IMG/VR virus record: IMGVR_UViG_3300028361_000077
Span: 1 to 35,300 of that record
From: a virus
Strand: one strand, 5' to 3'
DNA length: 35,300 bases
A model generated the notes under the pieces. That model was not told the origin of the DNA, did no database searches, and saw only the letters and a list, made by a program, of their open reading frames with translations. Below are positions 8,166-15,788 of this stretch, one piece after another. How positions within the stretch are numbered: position 1 is the stretch's first letter; each line of letters opens with the position of its first letter. Made by a program: the position numbers and the translations under genes.

Positions 8166-8285
8166 ATGATATTTATAGACATAATATTCGCAGCTCTAAT
8201 GGCAATGCTATGGCAGTATGGATATGAGACACTAGTCATTGGGGTTATAGTTTTATTCGCAATGAGAGGTTCAATAGAAAGGTAG
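8166..8285 (+). CDS. Small membrane peptide, 39 aa
   Basis: This short ORF starts one base after the previous stop and ends one base before the next start. It has two hydrophobic stretches, MIFIDIIFAALMAMLW and ETLVIGVIVLFAM, separated by a short polar turn, so it could form a helical hairpin in the membrane. Function unknown. The tight packing between neighbours supports a real gene. Confidence 0.55.
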   Translation: MIFIDIIFAALMAMLWQYGYETLVIGVIVLFAMRGSIER

Positions 8286-8286
8286 T

Positions 8287-8496
8287 ATGCACAACAAAGT
8301 ACAAGGCTGGGCGTTAATAGAAACAGACGAGAACCTGCTATGCATGTTGGACGCGAGCCAAGTATCAGGTATCGAGGGGCTGCGCGGTATGGCTATATTC
8401 CAACATCGGCACGAGGCAGTAGCGTACAAGCAGAAGTACGACGATGGTGGTGGCAAAATAGCGATGCATATACAAGAGGTAACAATATCCCAGTAA
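8287..8496 (+). CDS. Small hypothetical protein, 69 aa
   Basis: Unrecognised. A compact alpha/beta protein with the central segment IEGLRGMAIFQHRHEAVAYK and a Gly triplet before the last strand. It lies in the tight series of small genes between capsid and decoration-type genes, one base after the membrane peptide and one base before the next ORF. Confidence 0.65.
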   Translation: MHNKVQGWALIETDENLLCMLDASQVSGIEGLRGMAIFQHRHEAVAYKQKYDDGGGKIAMHIQEVTISQ

Positions 8497-8497
8497 T

Positions 8498-8887
8498 ATG
8501 CTATTCACCTGGAAAGAAATACCCACCGGCTACGAGTATCACACTGAAGACCAAGAGGTATTCGGTGCAATAACATTCCGCTACCACAAGGAGCTGGAGC
8601 CGGGCACCTGCGACGATATTGTGTCCGCGCTACTGAAACACCCAAGCCAAGCGGAGTTGATAGAGGGTACAATAGATCTACCTGACGGCGAGCTTACTTA
8701 CACATTTAAGAAAAAACTCACATGGGACAAAATCGACACTACCTCTACCGAAATAAAAAAACTGGACAGACTCACACGTTTGCGACACATCCTGACGAGA
8801 TGGGCGAGCGCACCTTGGCGCATTACGTCTTTTTGCACGAGATTCGCGCGGGCTTTCAGGGAGGCGTTACGAAGGACGAGGGAGTAG
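8498..8887 (+). CDS. Hypothetical protein, 129 aa, possible -1 frameshift donor
   Basis: Unrecognised. Residues 1-88 look like ordinary coding sequence: MLFTWKEIPTGYEYHTEDQE, then an acidic middle. After residue 88 the frame becomes Arg-rich and runs over the ORF at 8722-8919. At 8755-8761 the zero frame passes through A AAA AAA, a classic -1 slippery heptamer. A slip would join residues 1-88 to the last 52 residues of the 8722 frame, about 140 aa in all. Whether slippage, two overlapping genes, or a sequence error is right cannot be settled here. Confidence 0.5.
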   Translation: MLFTWKEIPTGYEYHTEDQEVFGAITFRYHKELEPGTCDDIVSALLKHPSQAELIEGTIDLPDGELTYTFKKKLTWDKIDTTSTEIKKLDRLTRLRHILTRWASAPWRITSFCTRFARAFREALRRTRE

Positions 8888-8919
8888 ATATATCCAGTGA
8901 CTTGCTAGACGGTAAATAG
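8722..8919 (+). CDS. Small hypothetical protein, 65 aa
   Basis: Starts MGQNRHYLYRNKKTGQTH, which reads like a natural N-terminus, and ends before the next promoter. It overlaps the previous ORF by 166 bases in the -1 frame. It may be its own gene or the extension made by -1 slippage at 8755-8761. It has no membrane segment and is of unknown function. Confidence 0.55.
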   Translation: MGQNRHYLYRNKKTGQTHTFATHPDEMGERTLAHYVFLHEIRAGFQGGVTKDEGVDISSDLLDGK

Positions 8920-8924
8920 CAACA

Positions 8925-8933
8925 TGCTACAAT
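8925..8933 (+). promoter_or_regulatory. Leaderless promoter of the 8940 gene
   Basis: TGCTACAAT (TACAAT 8928-8933) is followed by AAAGGC and ATG 8940, a gap of 6 bases. The same nonamer drives the genes at 14444 and 19437. Confidence 0.75.
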
Positions 8934-8939
8934 AAAGGC

Positions 8940-9488
8940 ATGGCAACATTTACATTTACACTTCAGGGATCAAGCGATACCGTTATCGGTGCGACTGATC
9001 GATTACAATTCGCCGGAGCCGGTGGGTTTGATTCTAAGGTGACAGTCGGAGCATACAATGACTCGACTCACGTTAAATCAAGTGCTGACGCTAATGACTC
9101 AAACGGTAACAGTCCGGAGAATAATAAGTATGTCTCTGGTACGACCGCTGACTGGGGAGACGGCGTGGAAAATCTCAACTTGATCACTGAGGCTGAGTGT
9201 GCGTTAAAAATCAACTTTAGTGATGCGGCAAGTGTCGAAATCACTGGAGCGATCTTTTACGCTTACGACGGGACGACTCCGACGGCGGTACCGACGGGCG
9301 TGACGTTTCAAGCGGCTGAGCAAGGAGATGCCGCCTGGACTAATGCTGAGGGATCAGCGGCGGCGGTTACTCTAGCTGATCAAGCGGCGGCAACGTCTCA
9401 CGATTACTTTATCGCTGTATCAGCATCTCCAGAAAGTGTCGGACTCAAGTCAGCGTTTGCGATTCGAGTTGAGCTCACTTACTCTTAA
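8940..9488 (+). CDS. Putative virion structural or decoration protein, 182 aa
   Basis: The protein is rich in Ala, Thr, Ser, Gly and Asp, with few Lys or Arg, as in beta-sandwich virion proteins. It begins MATFTFTLQGSSDTVIGATD and ends in alternating strand residues AFAIRVELTYS. Lying between capsid and connector genes, it could decorate the capsid. Codon use shifts here: the CTA and GTA codons common elsewhere are rare and CTC, GTC and GCG are used, so this gene and the next two probably arrived together. Function is inferred from position and composition only. Confidence 0.6.
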   Translation: MATFTFTLQGSSDTVIGATDRLQFAGAGGFDSKVTVGAYNDSTHVKSSADANDSNGNSPENNKYVSGTTADWGDGVENLNLITEAECALKINFSDAASVEITGAIFYAYDGTTPTAVPTGVTFQAAEQGDAAWTNAEGSAAAVTLADQAAATSHDYFIAVSASPESVGLKSAFAIRVELTYS

Positions 9489-9536
9489 AAAACTAATTAA
9501 AAAATCGAGGCTCTCTTGAGACTCACATATACGCTT

Positions 9537-9947
9537 ATGATAAAAAAGGTACGATGGATCGCCTCACTAAGTAACGGTCAGACGTTATACGAGGAGAGAG
9601 GTAACTTTAAGACAATCGACGGAGAGCTCTCACCATGGCTCCGTCTTTTGTCGTATGCGACTGAGAATAATCTCAGCATTACATCGATAGCTCTCACGTT
9701 TGATGAGAGGACCAGATATAATCTCCCGTCTCTGGGTAAAAATCCTAAGTTTCACGCTTTCGCTCAAGCCGCTAAGCCGGTCGCTTTTAACTTTTTCCGT
9801 AAGCTCGGAGGAGATGTTATTGACGGCAAGGTTAACGCTGAGACGGCTGATCATTTTGCGGTGATCGAGGCTCAATATGAGGATGGTAAGGTCGTCCAAC
9901 TTTGGGTCGATGACAGTAACGGTAATACCTGGACGCTGTTGATTTAA
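9537..9947 (+). CDS. Hypothetical virion-region protein, 136 aa
   Basis: Begins MIKKVRWIASLSNGQTLYEE. It has a mixed beta/alpha pattern and ends VDDSNGNTWTLLI. A TTG at 9516 would add seven residues; I prefer ATG 9537. It lies between a putative decoration protein and the 14-residue-repeat protein and shares their codon use. No family recognised. Confidence 0.6.
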   Translation: MIKKVRWIASLSNGQTLYEERGNFKTIDGELSPWLRLLSYATENNLSITSIALTFDERTRYNLPSLGKNPKFHAFAQAAKPVAFNFFRKLGGDVIDGKVNAETADHFAVIEAQYEDGKVVQLWVDDSNGNTWTLLI

Positions 9948-9962
9948 GCTGGACATACTAAT

Positions 9963-11891
9963 ATGGCATTTTCTGGCTCAGGAGCAGGTACAAGCGGCTC
10001 ACCATATCTCATCACGACCACTACTCACGTAGAGGATATTAACGATGATTTGACTGCGTATTATCGACTGGAGAATGACGTTGATGTAAGTGGGCTGACT
10101 AACTTTAAAATCAACGATGGATTCTCTGGTGACTTCAATGGTAATGGTCACGTAATATCTAACTACACCTATACTGTTGGAGATAATAATGCTAGCTTTT
10201 TCGGAAAAACTAACGGAGGAGCTATCTACGACTTAGGTATTGTCGATGCGTATGTGGAGGGTGCTGCCTATGCTGCAATTTTTGCAGGTTGGCTAACTGG
10301 AGGTACTACAATTGACCGATGTTTTGTTACTGGTGAATATGTCAGTAAGATTAGTGCTAGCTGGGCGCCAGCTGGATTGATGTGTGGTTTTTCTCAGTCG
10401 GGGACTATCTCCAATTGTTATGCAATAGGAGATGTCACTTTGGGAGCGGCTCAGGGAGGTAGAGCGGCTGGTTTCTGTGGTCGTGGTGGAACGCTTGGAG
10501 CAAATAACTATTTTGCCGGTACTGTCTCAGGAGGTACTAAAAAAAATGCTCTGATGGGTGCTGGTAGTGTTGGTGCTAACTCATATTGGGATAGTACGTT
10601 AGATACTCTTACTGGTGACGGTACGCCTAGAACTACGGCACAGATGCAAACACTGTCTACCTTTTCAGCGTGGGATATTGTTGCGATAGGTAGTTATGTC
10701 GATGAGACTTGGTTTATTGATGCTGGTAATGACTACCCTCGCCTTGGTTGGGAATACGAAGCACCGTCAGGTACAGATGCGAACGATTCACGTGACTCAG
10801 AGATTCATGGTCAAGATACCGCCACCGCTGAAAGAGATGCTGAGGTGCATGGAGAAGATTTACTTAGTACTTCTCGAGACGCTGAAATCCAAGGATCTGA
10901 TTCTTTGGTCACTAGTCGAGATGCTGAAACGACAGGTCAGGATTCAATCACTGTTTCACGTGATGCCGAGATTGAGGGTGTCGATACTACCAACGCTTCG
11001 AGAGATGCAGAAACACATGGAGTCGACGTCGCCAACAATGAGCGAGACGCTCTCATCACTGGAGTCGCTACGGATCAAGCTAGTCGATCAGCTGAGATCT
11101 CCGGGATCGATACTGATACCGCTGAGCGTGATGCTGAGATCTCTGGATCTGATACTAGTAATGACACTCGATCAACTGAGGTTACTGGAGTCGATAGTGA
11201 TCAAGGATCTCGAGATGCTGAGGTCCGAGGTGCTAATACATCTGAGTCCGATCGATCAGCTGAGATCGCTGGAGCTGACACGTCTGACAATGAGCGTGAG
11301 GCTTTGGTACACGGTCAGTCAGCTGATACCTCTAGTCGTAACGCTGAGGTCGCTGGTATTGATATCACTGACGCTGAGCGTGATGCTGAGATACTAGGTA
11401 TCACTGATACCGACTCATCTCGATCGGCTGAGATCACTGGTACTCTGGGAGCTAATAGCGATCGATCAGCTGAGATCTCCGGGATCGATACTGATACCGC
11501 TGAGCGTGGTGCTCTGATCGATGGGACGACTATCGATATGATTATCGAGGATCGATCAGCTGAGATAGCTGGACGCCTGGACGATCAGTCTGAGCGTGAG
11601 GCTGAGGTCACTGGTACACTCGGATCAAACGATACTCGAGATGCTGAGATCTTTGGAGCGATAAGGTCTGACGCTGAGCGTGATGCTGAGATCGATGGAC
11701 TGGGAGCGGCTAACTCTGATCGTAATGCTGAAATCCAGGGAGGGGGGATCTATCCTTACTGTCCTAATCCGGATCCTTATACTTCTCAGACTGATCCGTT
11801 TACTCATCAGACTGACGTCTTTACTCCAGCATCGACTCCATATACAGAAAAAGAGTCTCCGTTTAAGGAGTTACCTAAAAGAAATTGTTAA
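9963..11891 (+). CDS. Large surface protein: GLUG-like domain plus 14-residue repeats
   Basis: 642 aa. Residues 1 to about 265 resemble GLUG-type beta-helix adhesin domains: ENDVDVSGL, GFSGDFNGNGHVISNY, GGAIYDLGIVDAYVEG, then NCYAIGDVT. From residue 271 to 594 there are 23 near-perfect copies of a 14-residue unit of the form DTxxxxRDAEIxGx. A Pro/Thr/Tyr-rich tail follows (NPDPYTSQTDPFTHQTDVF) and the protein ends in NC. It sits where capsid decoration genes usually lie, so it may be a capsid fibre that binds the host surface; that role is inference. Codon use differs from the rest of the genome. Confidence 0.7.
   Translation: MAFSGSGAGTSGSPYLITTTTHVEDINDDLTAYYRLENDVDVSGLTNFKINDGFSGDFNGNGHVISNYTYTVGDNNASFFGKTNGGAIYDLGIVDAYVEGAAYAAIFAGWLTGGTTIDRCFVTGEYVSKISASWAPAGLMCGFSQSGTISNCYAIGDVTLGAAQGGRAAGFCGRGGTLGANNYFAGTVSGGTKKNALMGAGSVGANSYWDSTLDTLTGDGTPRTTAQMQTLSTFSAWDIVAIGSYVDETWFIDAGNDYPRLGWEYEAPSGTDANDSRDSEIHGQDTATAERDAEVHGEDLLSTSRDAEIQGSDSLVTSRDAETTGQDSITVSRDAEIEGVDTTNASRDAETHGVDVANNERDALITGVATDQASRSAEISGIDTDTAERDAEISGSDTSNDTRSTEVTGVDSDQGSRDAEVRGANTSESDRSAEIAGADTSDNEREALVHGQSADTSSRNAEVAGIDITDAERDAEILGITDTDSSRSAEITGTLGANSDRSAEISGIDTDTAERGALIDGTTIDMIIEDRSAEIAGRLDDQSEREAEVTGTLGSNDTRDAEIFGAIRSDAERDAEIDGLGAANSDRNAEIQGGGIYPYCPNPDPYTSQTDPFTHQTDVFTPASTPYTEKESPFKELPKRNC
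10773..11744 (+). repeat. 23-copy tandem repeat, 42-bp period, coding
   Basis: In-frame repeat encoding 14-residue units; one unit (TIDMII...) has 16 residues, giving 972 bases in all. The invariant core is R-(D/S)-A-E-(I/V)-x-G. Some units are nearly identical in DNA (for example the two at about 11089-11130 and 11461-11502), which suggests recent copying and possible length variation between phages. Confidence 0.93.
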
Positions 11892-11897
11892 TAATAG

Positions 11898-11905
11898 TGT
11901 ATAAT
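11898..11905 (+). promoter_or_regulatory. Leaderless promoter of the connector gene
   Basis: TG followed directly by a consensus TATAAT (11900-11905), then 7 bases to ATG 11913. Confidence 0.75.
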
Positions 11906-11912
11906 AAATCAT

Positions 11913-12533
11913 ATGGCTAAAGGATATACAAACAAAGCAGCAATCGAGAACTTTCTATTGAAAAACATCGATTCATCGTTCGACTCCGTACTAGACGAGT
12001 GGATCGAGGGCGTTGAGAATACTATTGACCTCGTTACCGGGCGTAACTTCAAAGCGGACACTGACGCTACTCCTCGCGTATTTGACGGTGACGGTACTAG
12101 CAAACTACTGATTGACGACGCGGTAGAGATTACTGCGGTTGGTTTGGGTAACGATGGGTACGGTGGAACGTTCCGTACTGTAGGAGCTACCGGCGCAAAC
12201 CGATACTTCACCGAGCCAGTTAACCACCTAGCGCATAAATGCCCAATCACAGCCTTGGTACTAAACAGCGACAAGTTCCTGATTGGTAGACAGAACCAGC
12301 AAATCACCGCCAAGTGGGGGTTCTCAGTAGCAGTACCATCTGATATCAAGCGCGCAGCTACAGTATTCGTAGCGGGTATCATAAACCAAAACAGCCCCGG
12401 CGCGTCTGAGGTAAAGAGTAAACGTATCGGAGACTACCAGGTCACGTACAACACTGACAAAGGGGGCGACGCGTTCTCCGACTTTAAGACGGCTATGGTC
12501 GCGCTAGACTCGTATAAACGTCATTACCTATGA
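11913..12533 (+). CDS. Head-tail connector (gp6-like adaptor)
   Basis: 206 aa. It has the usual start of adaptor proteins, YTNKAAIENFLLKNIDSSFD, then LDEWIEGVENTIDLVTGRNF and a C-terminal helical part with AATVFVAGIINQN. Related proteins form the ring below the portal. The position fits: first of a cluster holding head closure, gp10-like and tail completion genes. Its stop overlaps the next start in ATGA (12530-12533). Confidence 0.78.
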   Translation: MAKGYTNKAAIENFLLKNIDSSFDSVLDEWIEGVENTIDLVTGRNFKADTDATPRVFDGDGTSKLLIDDAVEITAVGLGNDGYGGTFRTVGATGANRYFTEPVNHLAHKCPITALVLNSDKFLIGRQNQQITAKWGFSVAVPSDIKRAATVFVAGIINQNSPGASEVKSKRIGDYQVTYNTDKGGDAFSDFKTAMVALDSYKRHYL

Positions 12534-12853
12534 GCATAGAGAACTGCTATGTAAATAACGTGACCGGGGAGCGTATGGTCTGGGCTTCACAGAAGAGTTC
12601 TCTCACCGCTATAGATCCGTTCAAAGCACATATCCAACAAGCGCAACCGCAATTTGCCGAGCAGCTTGGTGAAACGTGGGGACAAGTATTTAAGTTCTGG
12701 TGCGCGCTGGGCACTGACGTTGTATCAGGGGATACGCTAACGGTAGCAGGCGGAGGACACCCGGGTACATATAGCGTTCGTAACGTGCAGAAGTTTGTGT
12801 TTGGAGACCCAGACGATCACCTTGAGTTGGTCTGCGTAAAAGATACACCATAA
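12530..12853 (+). CDS. Head closure / head-tail joining protein
   Basis: 107 aa. Mostly beta, with GTDVVSGDTLTVAGGGHPGT near residue 63 and a final FVFGDPDDHLELVCVK strand pair, as in head closure proteins that plug the connector. The call also rests on its place between adaptor and gp10-like genes. It overlaps the previous gene by 4 bases and the next by 1 (TAATG), so it is translationally coupled. Confidence 0.65.
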   Translation: MSIENCYVNNVTGERMVWASQKSSLTAIDPFKAHIQQAQPQFAEQLGETWGQVFKFWCALGTDVVSGDTLTVAGGGHPGTYSVRNVQKFVFGDPDDHLELVCVKDTP

Positions 12854-13449
12854 TGTTTCGTCAAATTACAATTGGAATTCTAGGAATATCACTGGTACTA
12901 CTAGCGTACGCTGCTATCCAAGCTACCGTTGTTGTCTGCCTTGAGTGTATAGCTCCCCAGCCACCTGTATCAGATAAGGACGCCGAGCCTGCGATACTTC
13001 CGGCTCGTACATTCGAGCCTATATCTACCACCACGATTGAGATACCCCAACCGCTGCCACTTCCTAAAATAAAAGAACCTGCGCTACTACCGCCGGGTGT
13101 TAACTGTTTGTCTGATTGCCCTTTGATAGAAGAAGCGGTCGTCGACCATTTTCCTGACGCCAAGGTAATGGTTGCGGTAGCTGAGTGCGAGAGTACGTTT
13201 CGTCACTGGGACGCGGACGGGGAAGTACTAAAAAACGAGCAGGGCAGTAGCGCTACTGGGGTATTTCAAATCATGGCTTCGTACCACGCCGAGCCTGCGA
13301 GTAATCTCGGCTGGGACATATACACATTAGAGGGGAATATAGCGTACGCGGATCACCTATACCGCACCCAGGGGCTGAAACCTTGGGCTGCGTCCAAACA
13401 TTGCTGGAGTGTAGCAGATAGCTATATAAATAGGGCTATATTGGGATAA
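12853..13449 (+). CDS. Membrane-anchored lysozyme-like transglycosylase
   Basis: 198 aa. A hydrophobic N-terminal segment (about residues 7-28) is a signal anchor. A Pro-rich linker with several PLP-type stretches follows (40-85), then an SLT/lysozyme-like domain: MVAVAECESTFRHWDADGE (candidate catalytic Glu113), SATGVFQIM, and GNIAYADHLYRTQGLKPW ending with a Trp/Cys-rich turn. It would cleave peptidoglycan glycan strands. It lies inside the head-completion cluster, not the lysis cassette, which suggests a role in virion entry or in assembly. Similar SLT proteins are, from memory, common in Patescibacteria; not checked. Confidence 0.8.
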   Translation: MFRQITIGILGISLVLLAYAAIQATVVVCLECIAPQPPVSDKDAEPAILPARTFEPISTTTIEIPQPLPLPKIKEPALLPPGVNCLSDCPLIEEAVVDHFPDAKVMVAVAECESTFRHWDADGEVLKNEQGSSATGVFQIMASYHAEPASNLGWDIYTLEGNIAYADHLYRTQGLKPWAASKHCWSVADSYINRAILG

Positions 13450-13473
13450 CAACCAGACTCCCCCGCTGCTCAA

Positions 13474-13502
13474 TGGGTCTAATATTTTGCAAAGTAGACC
13501 CA
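13474..13502 (+). terminator. Hairpin after the transglycosylase gene
   Basis: A perfect 8-bp stem TGGGTCTA/TAGACCCA with a 13-base loop is followed by ATTTAGACC. The weak T run makes it a pause, processing or regulatory hairpin as easily as a terminator. A fresh promoter follows at 13536. Confidence 0.5.
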
Positions 13503-13535
13503 ATTTAGACCTATCGACTGAGTAGGGTAGAGGAG

Positions 13536-13544
13536 TGCTATACT
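13536..13544 (+). promoter_or_regulatory. Leaderless promoter of the gp10-like gene
   Basis: TGCTATACT (TATACT 13539-13544) then 6 bases TTTAAAC-type spacer to ATG 13551. Confidence 0.7.
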
Positions 13545-13550
13545 TTAAAC

Positions 13551-13952
13551 ATGAGTGACAACGTCCAAATCATAGGAGCGCGCGAGCTGGCAGCAGCCGT
13601 GAAGCGAAACCCGACAACCATTCGAGATGAAACTCGGAAGTTTATCGTTCGAGGGCTTTCAAAATACCGGAAAGGTACGCAGTCACAGCCGTGGCGCTTG
13701 GGTGGTATGGGCGGTGGTGCGCCGGTTGCTAGTAGAAACCTTGTGGACAGCCACATCACCCGGATACGTTCCTTCTCCGGTTCATTTGGTCCAAATGAAA
13801 GAGTAGCTCCCTACGCGCGCTGGGTGCATGAGGGTACTAGACGCATGGACGCACGACCGTGGCTAGATTACGTGAAGAAGCAGAACAACCACCGTATCCG
13901 GTCGCTATACATGGAGCTGCTCCGGAACATCTCAAAAGACCTGGCTAAATGA
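13551..13952 (+). CDS. HK97 gp10-like neck/tail protein
   Basis: 133 aa. The pattern is typical of HK97 gp10 family proteins: basic helical N-terminus (GARELAAAVKRNPTTIRDE), then LVDSHITRIRS, then VAPYARWVHEGTRRMDARPW, where the YAxWVHEGT motif is characteristic. These proteins help join the tail to the head. It has its own leaderless promoter and is followed by the tail completion gene. Confidence 0.85.
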   Translation: MSDNVQIIGARELAAAVKRNPTTIRDETRKFIVRGLSKYRKGTQSQPWRLGGMGGGAPVASRNLVDSHITRIRSFSGSFGPNERVAPYARWVHEGTRRMDARPWLDYVKKQNNHRIRSLYMELLRNISKDLAK

Positions 13953-13958
13953 TATACT
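13953..13958 (+). promoter_or_regulatory. Leaderless -10 of the tail completion gene
   Basis: TATACT starts one base after the stop of the previous gene (TGA, 13950-13952) and lies 7 bases before ATG 13966. Confidence 0.65.
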
Positions 13959-13965
13959 TTACAAT

Positions 13966-14397
13966 ATGTACACTACCCTACTAGCAAAAATAGCAGCTAC
14001 CCTTGAGAAGGTGAAAGTATCAGGCGAGCTGGCTGACTATTTCAATTACCCCAAAACAAAGCTTGACGCCTACCCCGCTGTTTATTTTCAGCCAGCCGGG
14101 TTTACTAACTCGTTTGAGACTGGAACACAGAACCGAAAACAATACCGTTTCTTACTGATGGTTATCGTGAATAAAAGCGGTACTACTACCGAGGAGATAT
14201 TCACAACCGTACTACCAAACGTGGTGGACGCTATCGTGGCACAGTTCGACGCCGACTGGGATCAGGGTACTGTTGACGGAGGTAGAGTATGGGCAAAGCT
14301 AGATACAGCCGACCCGTGGGACTTCGACGAGGCTCAAGACGGACTGACCGCATACGCACCCATGAACCTCGAAATCGAGGTGGTGAGTAATAACTAG
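13966..14397 (+). CDS. Tail completion/terminator protein
   Basis: 143 aa. Alpha/beta layout with KLDAYPAVYFQPAGFTNSFET, a strand with FLLMVIVNKSGTTTEE, a helix with VVDAIVAQFDADW, and a final strand MNLEIEVV. This matches the general fold pattern of tail terminator proteins and the position just before the tail tube gene. The call is from fold pattern and synteny. Confidence 0.7.
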   Translation: MYTTLLAKIAATLEKVKVSGELADYFNYPKTKLDAYPAVYFQPAGFTNSFETGTQNRKQYRFLLMVIVNKSGTTTEEIFTTVLPNVVDAIVAQFDADWDQGTVDGGRVWAKLDTADPWDFDEAQDGLTAYAPMNLEIEVVSNN

Positions 14398-14399
14398 TA

Positions 14400-14437
14400 T
14401 GCTACAATTTATATATTAATCGCAGTAGCAATAATAT
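14400..14437 (+). promoter_or_regulatory. Two possible promoters of the tail tube gene
   Basis: TGCTACAAT (14400-14408) would give a leader of about 28 nt. A second element TAATAT (14432-14437) lies 6 bases before ATG 14444 and would give a leaderless mRNA. A highly expressed gene could use both. Confidence 0.55.
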
Positions 14438-14443
14438 AAGCGT

Positions 14444-15433
14444 ATGGCAGAAATTATAGGACGACAGATTGAGTTTGGTATCGCCACGGAAGCAGCCCGT
14501 GGTACGGCTGAGACGTCTGCAGACAAATGGGCGCGTAAAGTGACCGCAAGCGTTGTGGAGCGAGCTTCCCACGCTATGGATGAAACTACAATGGGTAGAC
14601 TAGAAGCTGGTATGGGGCGACGCGTAGTACAAACCTTCATCGAAGGAGAGGTGGCGGGTATCCTGCACATCGATACTCTTGGGTGGATGTTGGGTAACGT
14701 GTACGGAATCTGCAACACTACGAACGTAGATGGAGATGTAAACGACCACGTATTTACGCTCGGTCAAAACATCAAGCACACTTCCCTATCGCTATTTGCG
14801 AAAGACGGGACTGTGCAACAGCACGTATATAGCAACGGAATGGTTAATACGCTTTCTATCTCTGTTGCCGTGGACGACTACATTCGATACACGTGTAGCT
14901 TCGTAGCTGCAGCTGCTACTGCAAACTCCGACAATCCTAGTTACGATACTGAGTATGACTTCGTATCGCGTGACGTTGTAATCAAAGTGGCTTCTACCGA
15001 GGCTGGACTTTCAGGAGCTACTGCGCTCAAAGCTAAAGGTTTCAACCTAACCTGGGACACCGGTTTGATTCGAGACCACGTAGTAGGATCGTACACACCA
15101 GACGACATCTACAACAGCCAGCTGATGATTGAGGGGGACGTTACCCTGAACTTCGTAAATGAAACATTCAAAGACTACTACCTTGGAAATGCTGAGATGT
15201 ATATGAGTATCACAGTTACTGGAGAAGCTGACCTTGGGGGCGGTGAGAACCCAGCTATCACAATCGTATTCAACAAGGTGCAATGGATGGACTGGACACG
15301 GACAGCAGAAGCCGCTGACCTGATCACCCAACCGCTACCGTTCCGGGCGTTCCTAAATCAAACAGACCTGGAGCAGTCACAAGTGACACTTCGAAACCTG
15401 ACCGCAGCGTACACTAACGTACCAACCTCGTAA
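14444..15433 (+). CDS. Major tail (tube) protein
   Basis: 329 aa. It has the look of long phage tail tube proteins: IGRQIEFGIATEAARGTA at the N-terminus, GWMLGNVYG, then many Thr/Ser/Val beta strands, LKAKGFNLTWDTGLI, and QLMIEGDVTLNF. Hexameric rings of this protein would stack to build the tail tube. It lies between tail completion and chaperone genes, with its own promoter and a strong terminator behind it. Confidence 0.82.
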   Translation: MAEIIGRQIEFGIATEAARGTAETSADKWARKVTASVVERASHAMDETTMGRLEAGMGRRVVQTFIEGEVAGILHIDTLGWMLGNVYGICNTTNVDGDVNDHVFTLGQNIKHTSLSLFAKDGTVQQHVYSNGMVNTLSISVAVDDYIRYTCSFVAAAATANSDNPSYDTEYDFVSRDVVIKVASTEAGLSGATALKAKGFNLTWDTGLIRDHVVGSYTPDDIYNSQLMIEGDVTLNFVNETFKDYYLGNAEMYMSITVTGEADLGGGENPAITIVFNKVQWMDWTRTAEAADLITQPLPFRAFLNQTDLEQSQVTLRNLTAAYTNVPTS

Positions 15434-15483
15434 GAGGACGGTGGTACGAGGTCTTTATCAAAACATTGAGTAATACCTACGAC

Positions 15484-15514
15484 AAAAAACTACCGGGAAT
15501 CCCGGTAGTTTTTT
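15484..15514. terminator. Bidirectional terminator
   Basis: A14-bp perfect stem (A run plus CTACCGGG, pairing with CCCGGTAG plus T run) around the loop AAT. T runs on both strands let it end the tail tube transcript on + and the TM2 gene transcript on -. Confidence 0.92.
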
Positions 15515-15535
15515 GCATATGCCGTCCACACGACA

Positions 15536-15739
15536 CTAGATATTATACCGACTGTCGAAGTTGCTTTTGCTCATAAATAGGAAAGCGAAAAAGTCTACCA
15601 CCGACATTAGAAAGGGAAAGCCAGTCCAGAAGAACATCGCCATAAGAGTTCCTCTGTACGTGTTTCCAAGGTATAACTGATGCACTCCGCACCAACCTAG
15701 GAATAATGTTAACAACAGTGCAATGTATTTGTTTTTCAT
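15536..15739 (-). CDS. TM2-domain membrane protein, 67 aa
   Basis: This is the only minus-strand gene I support. After MKNKY, two membrane helices are joined by the TM2 signature: LLLTLFLGWCGVHQLYLGN and a GTLMAMFFW segment, then a second helix with SVVDFFAFLF. TM2 proteins are widespread small membrane proteins of uncertain role. It lies alone between the bidirectional terminator and a divergent promoter region, which is the arrangement of a moron gene. It may alter the host envelope, for example against superinfection; that is inference. Confidence 0.82.
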   Translation of the reverse strand: MKNKYIALLLTLFLGWCGVHQLYLGNTYRGTLMAMFFWTGFPFLMSVVDFFAFLFMSKSNFDSRYNI

Positions 15740-15763
15740 GATGTGATACGATAACGTGTAATA

Positions 15764-15773
15764 GTATTAATAC
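15764..15773. promoter_or_regulatory. Palindrome between divergent genes
   Basis: GTATTAATAC is a perfect 10-bp palindrome in the 49-base gap between the minus-strand TM2 gene and the tail chaperone gene. It lies where both promoters would overlap and could be an operator. Short AT-rich palindromes also occur by chance. Confidence 0.35.
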
Positions 15774-15788
15774 CTTAACTTTATATAT

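Noticed and set aside
10696-11397. Plus-strand ORF of 233 aa, Leu/Met-rich
   Set aside because: It is an alternate frame of the 42-base repeats, kept open only by their periodicity.
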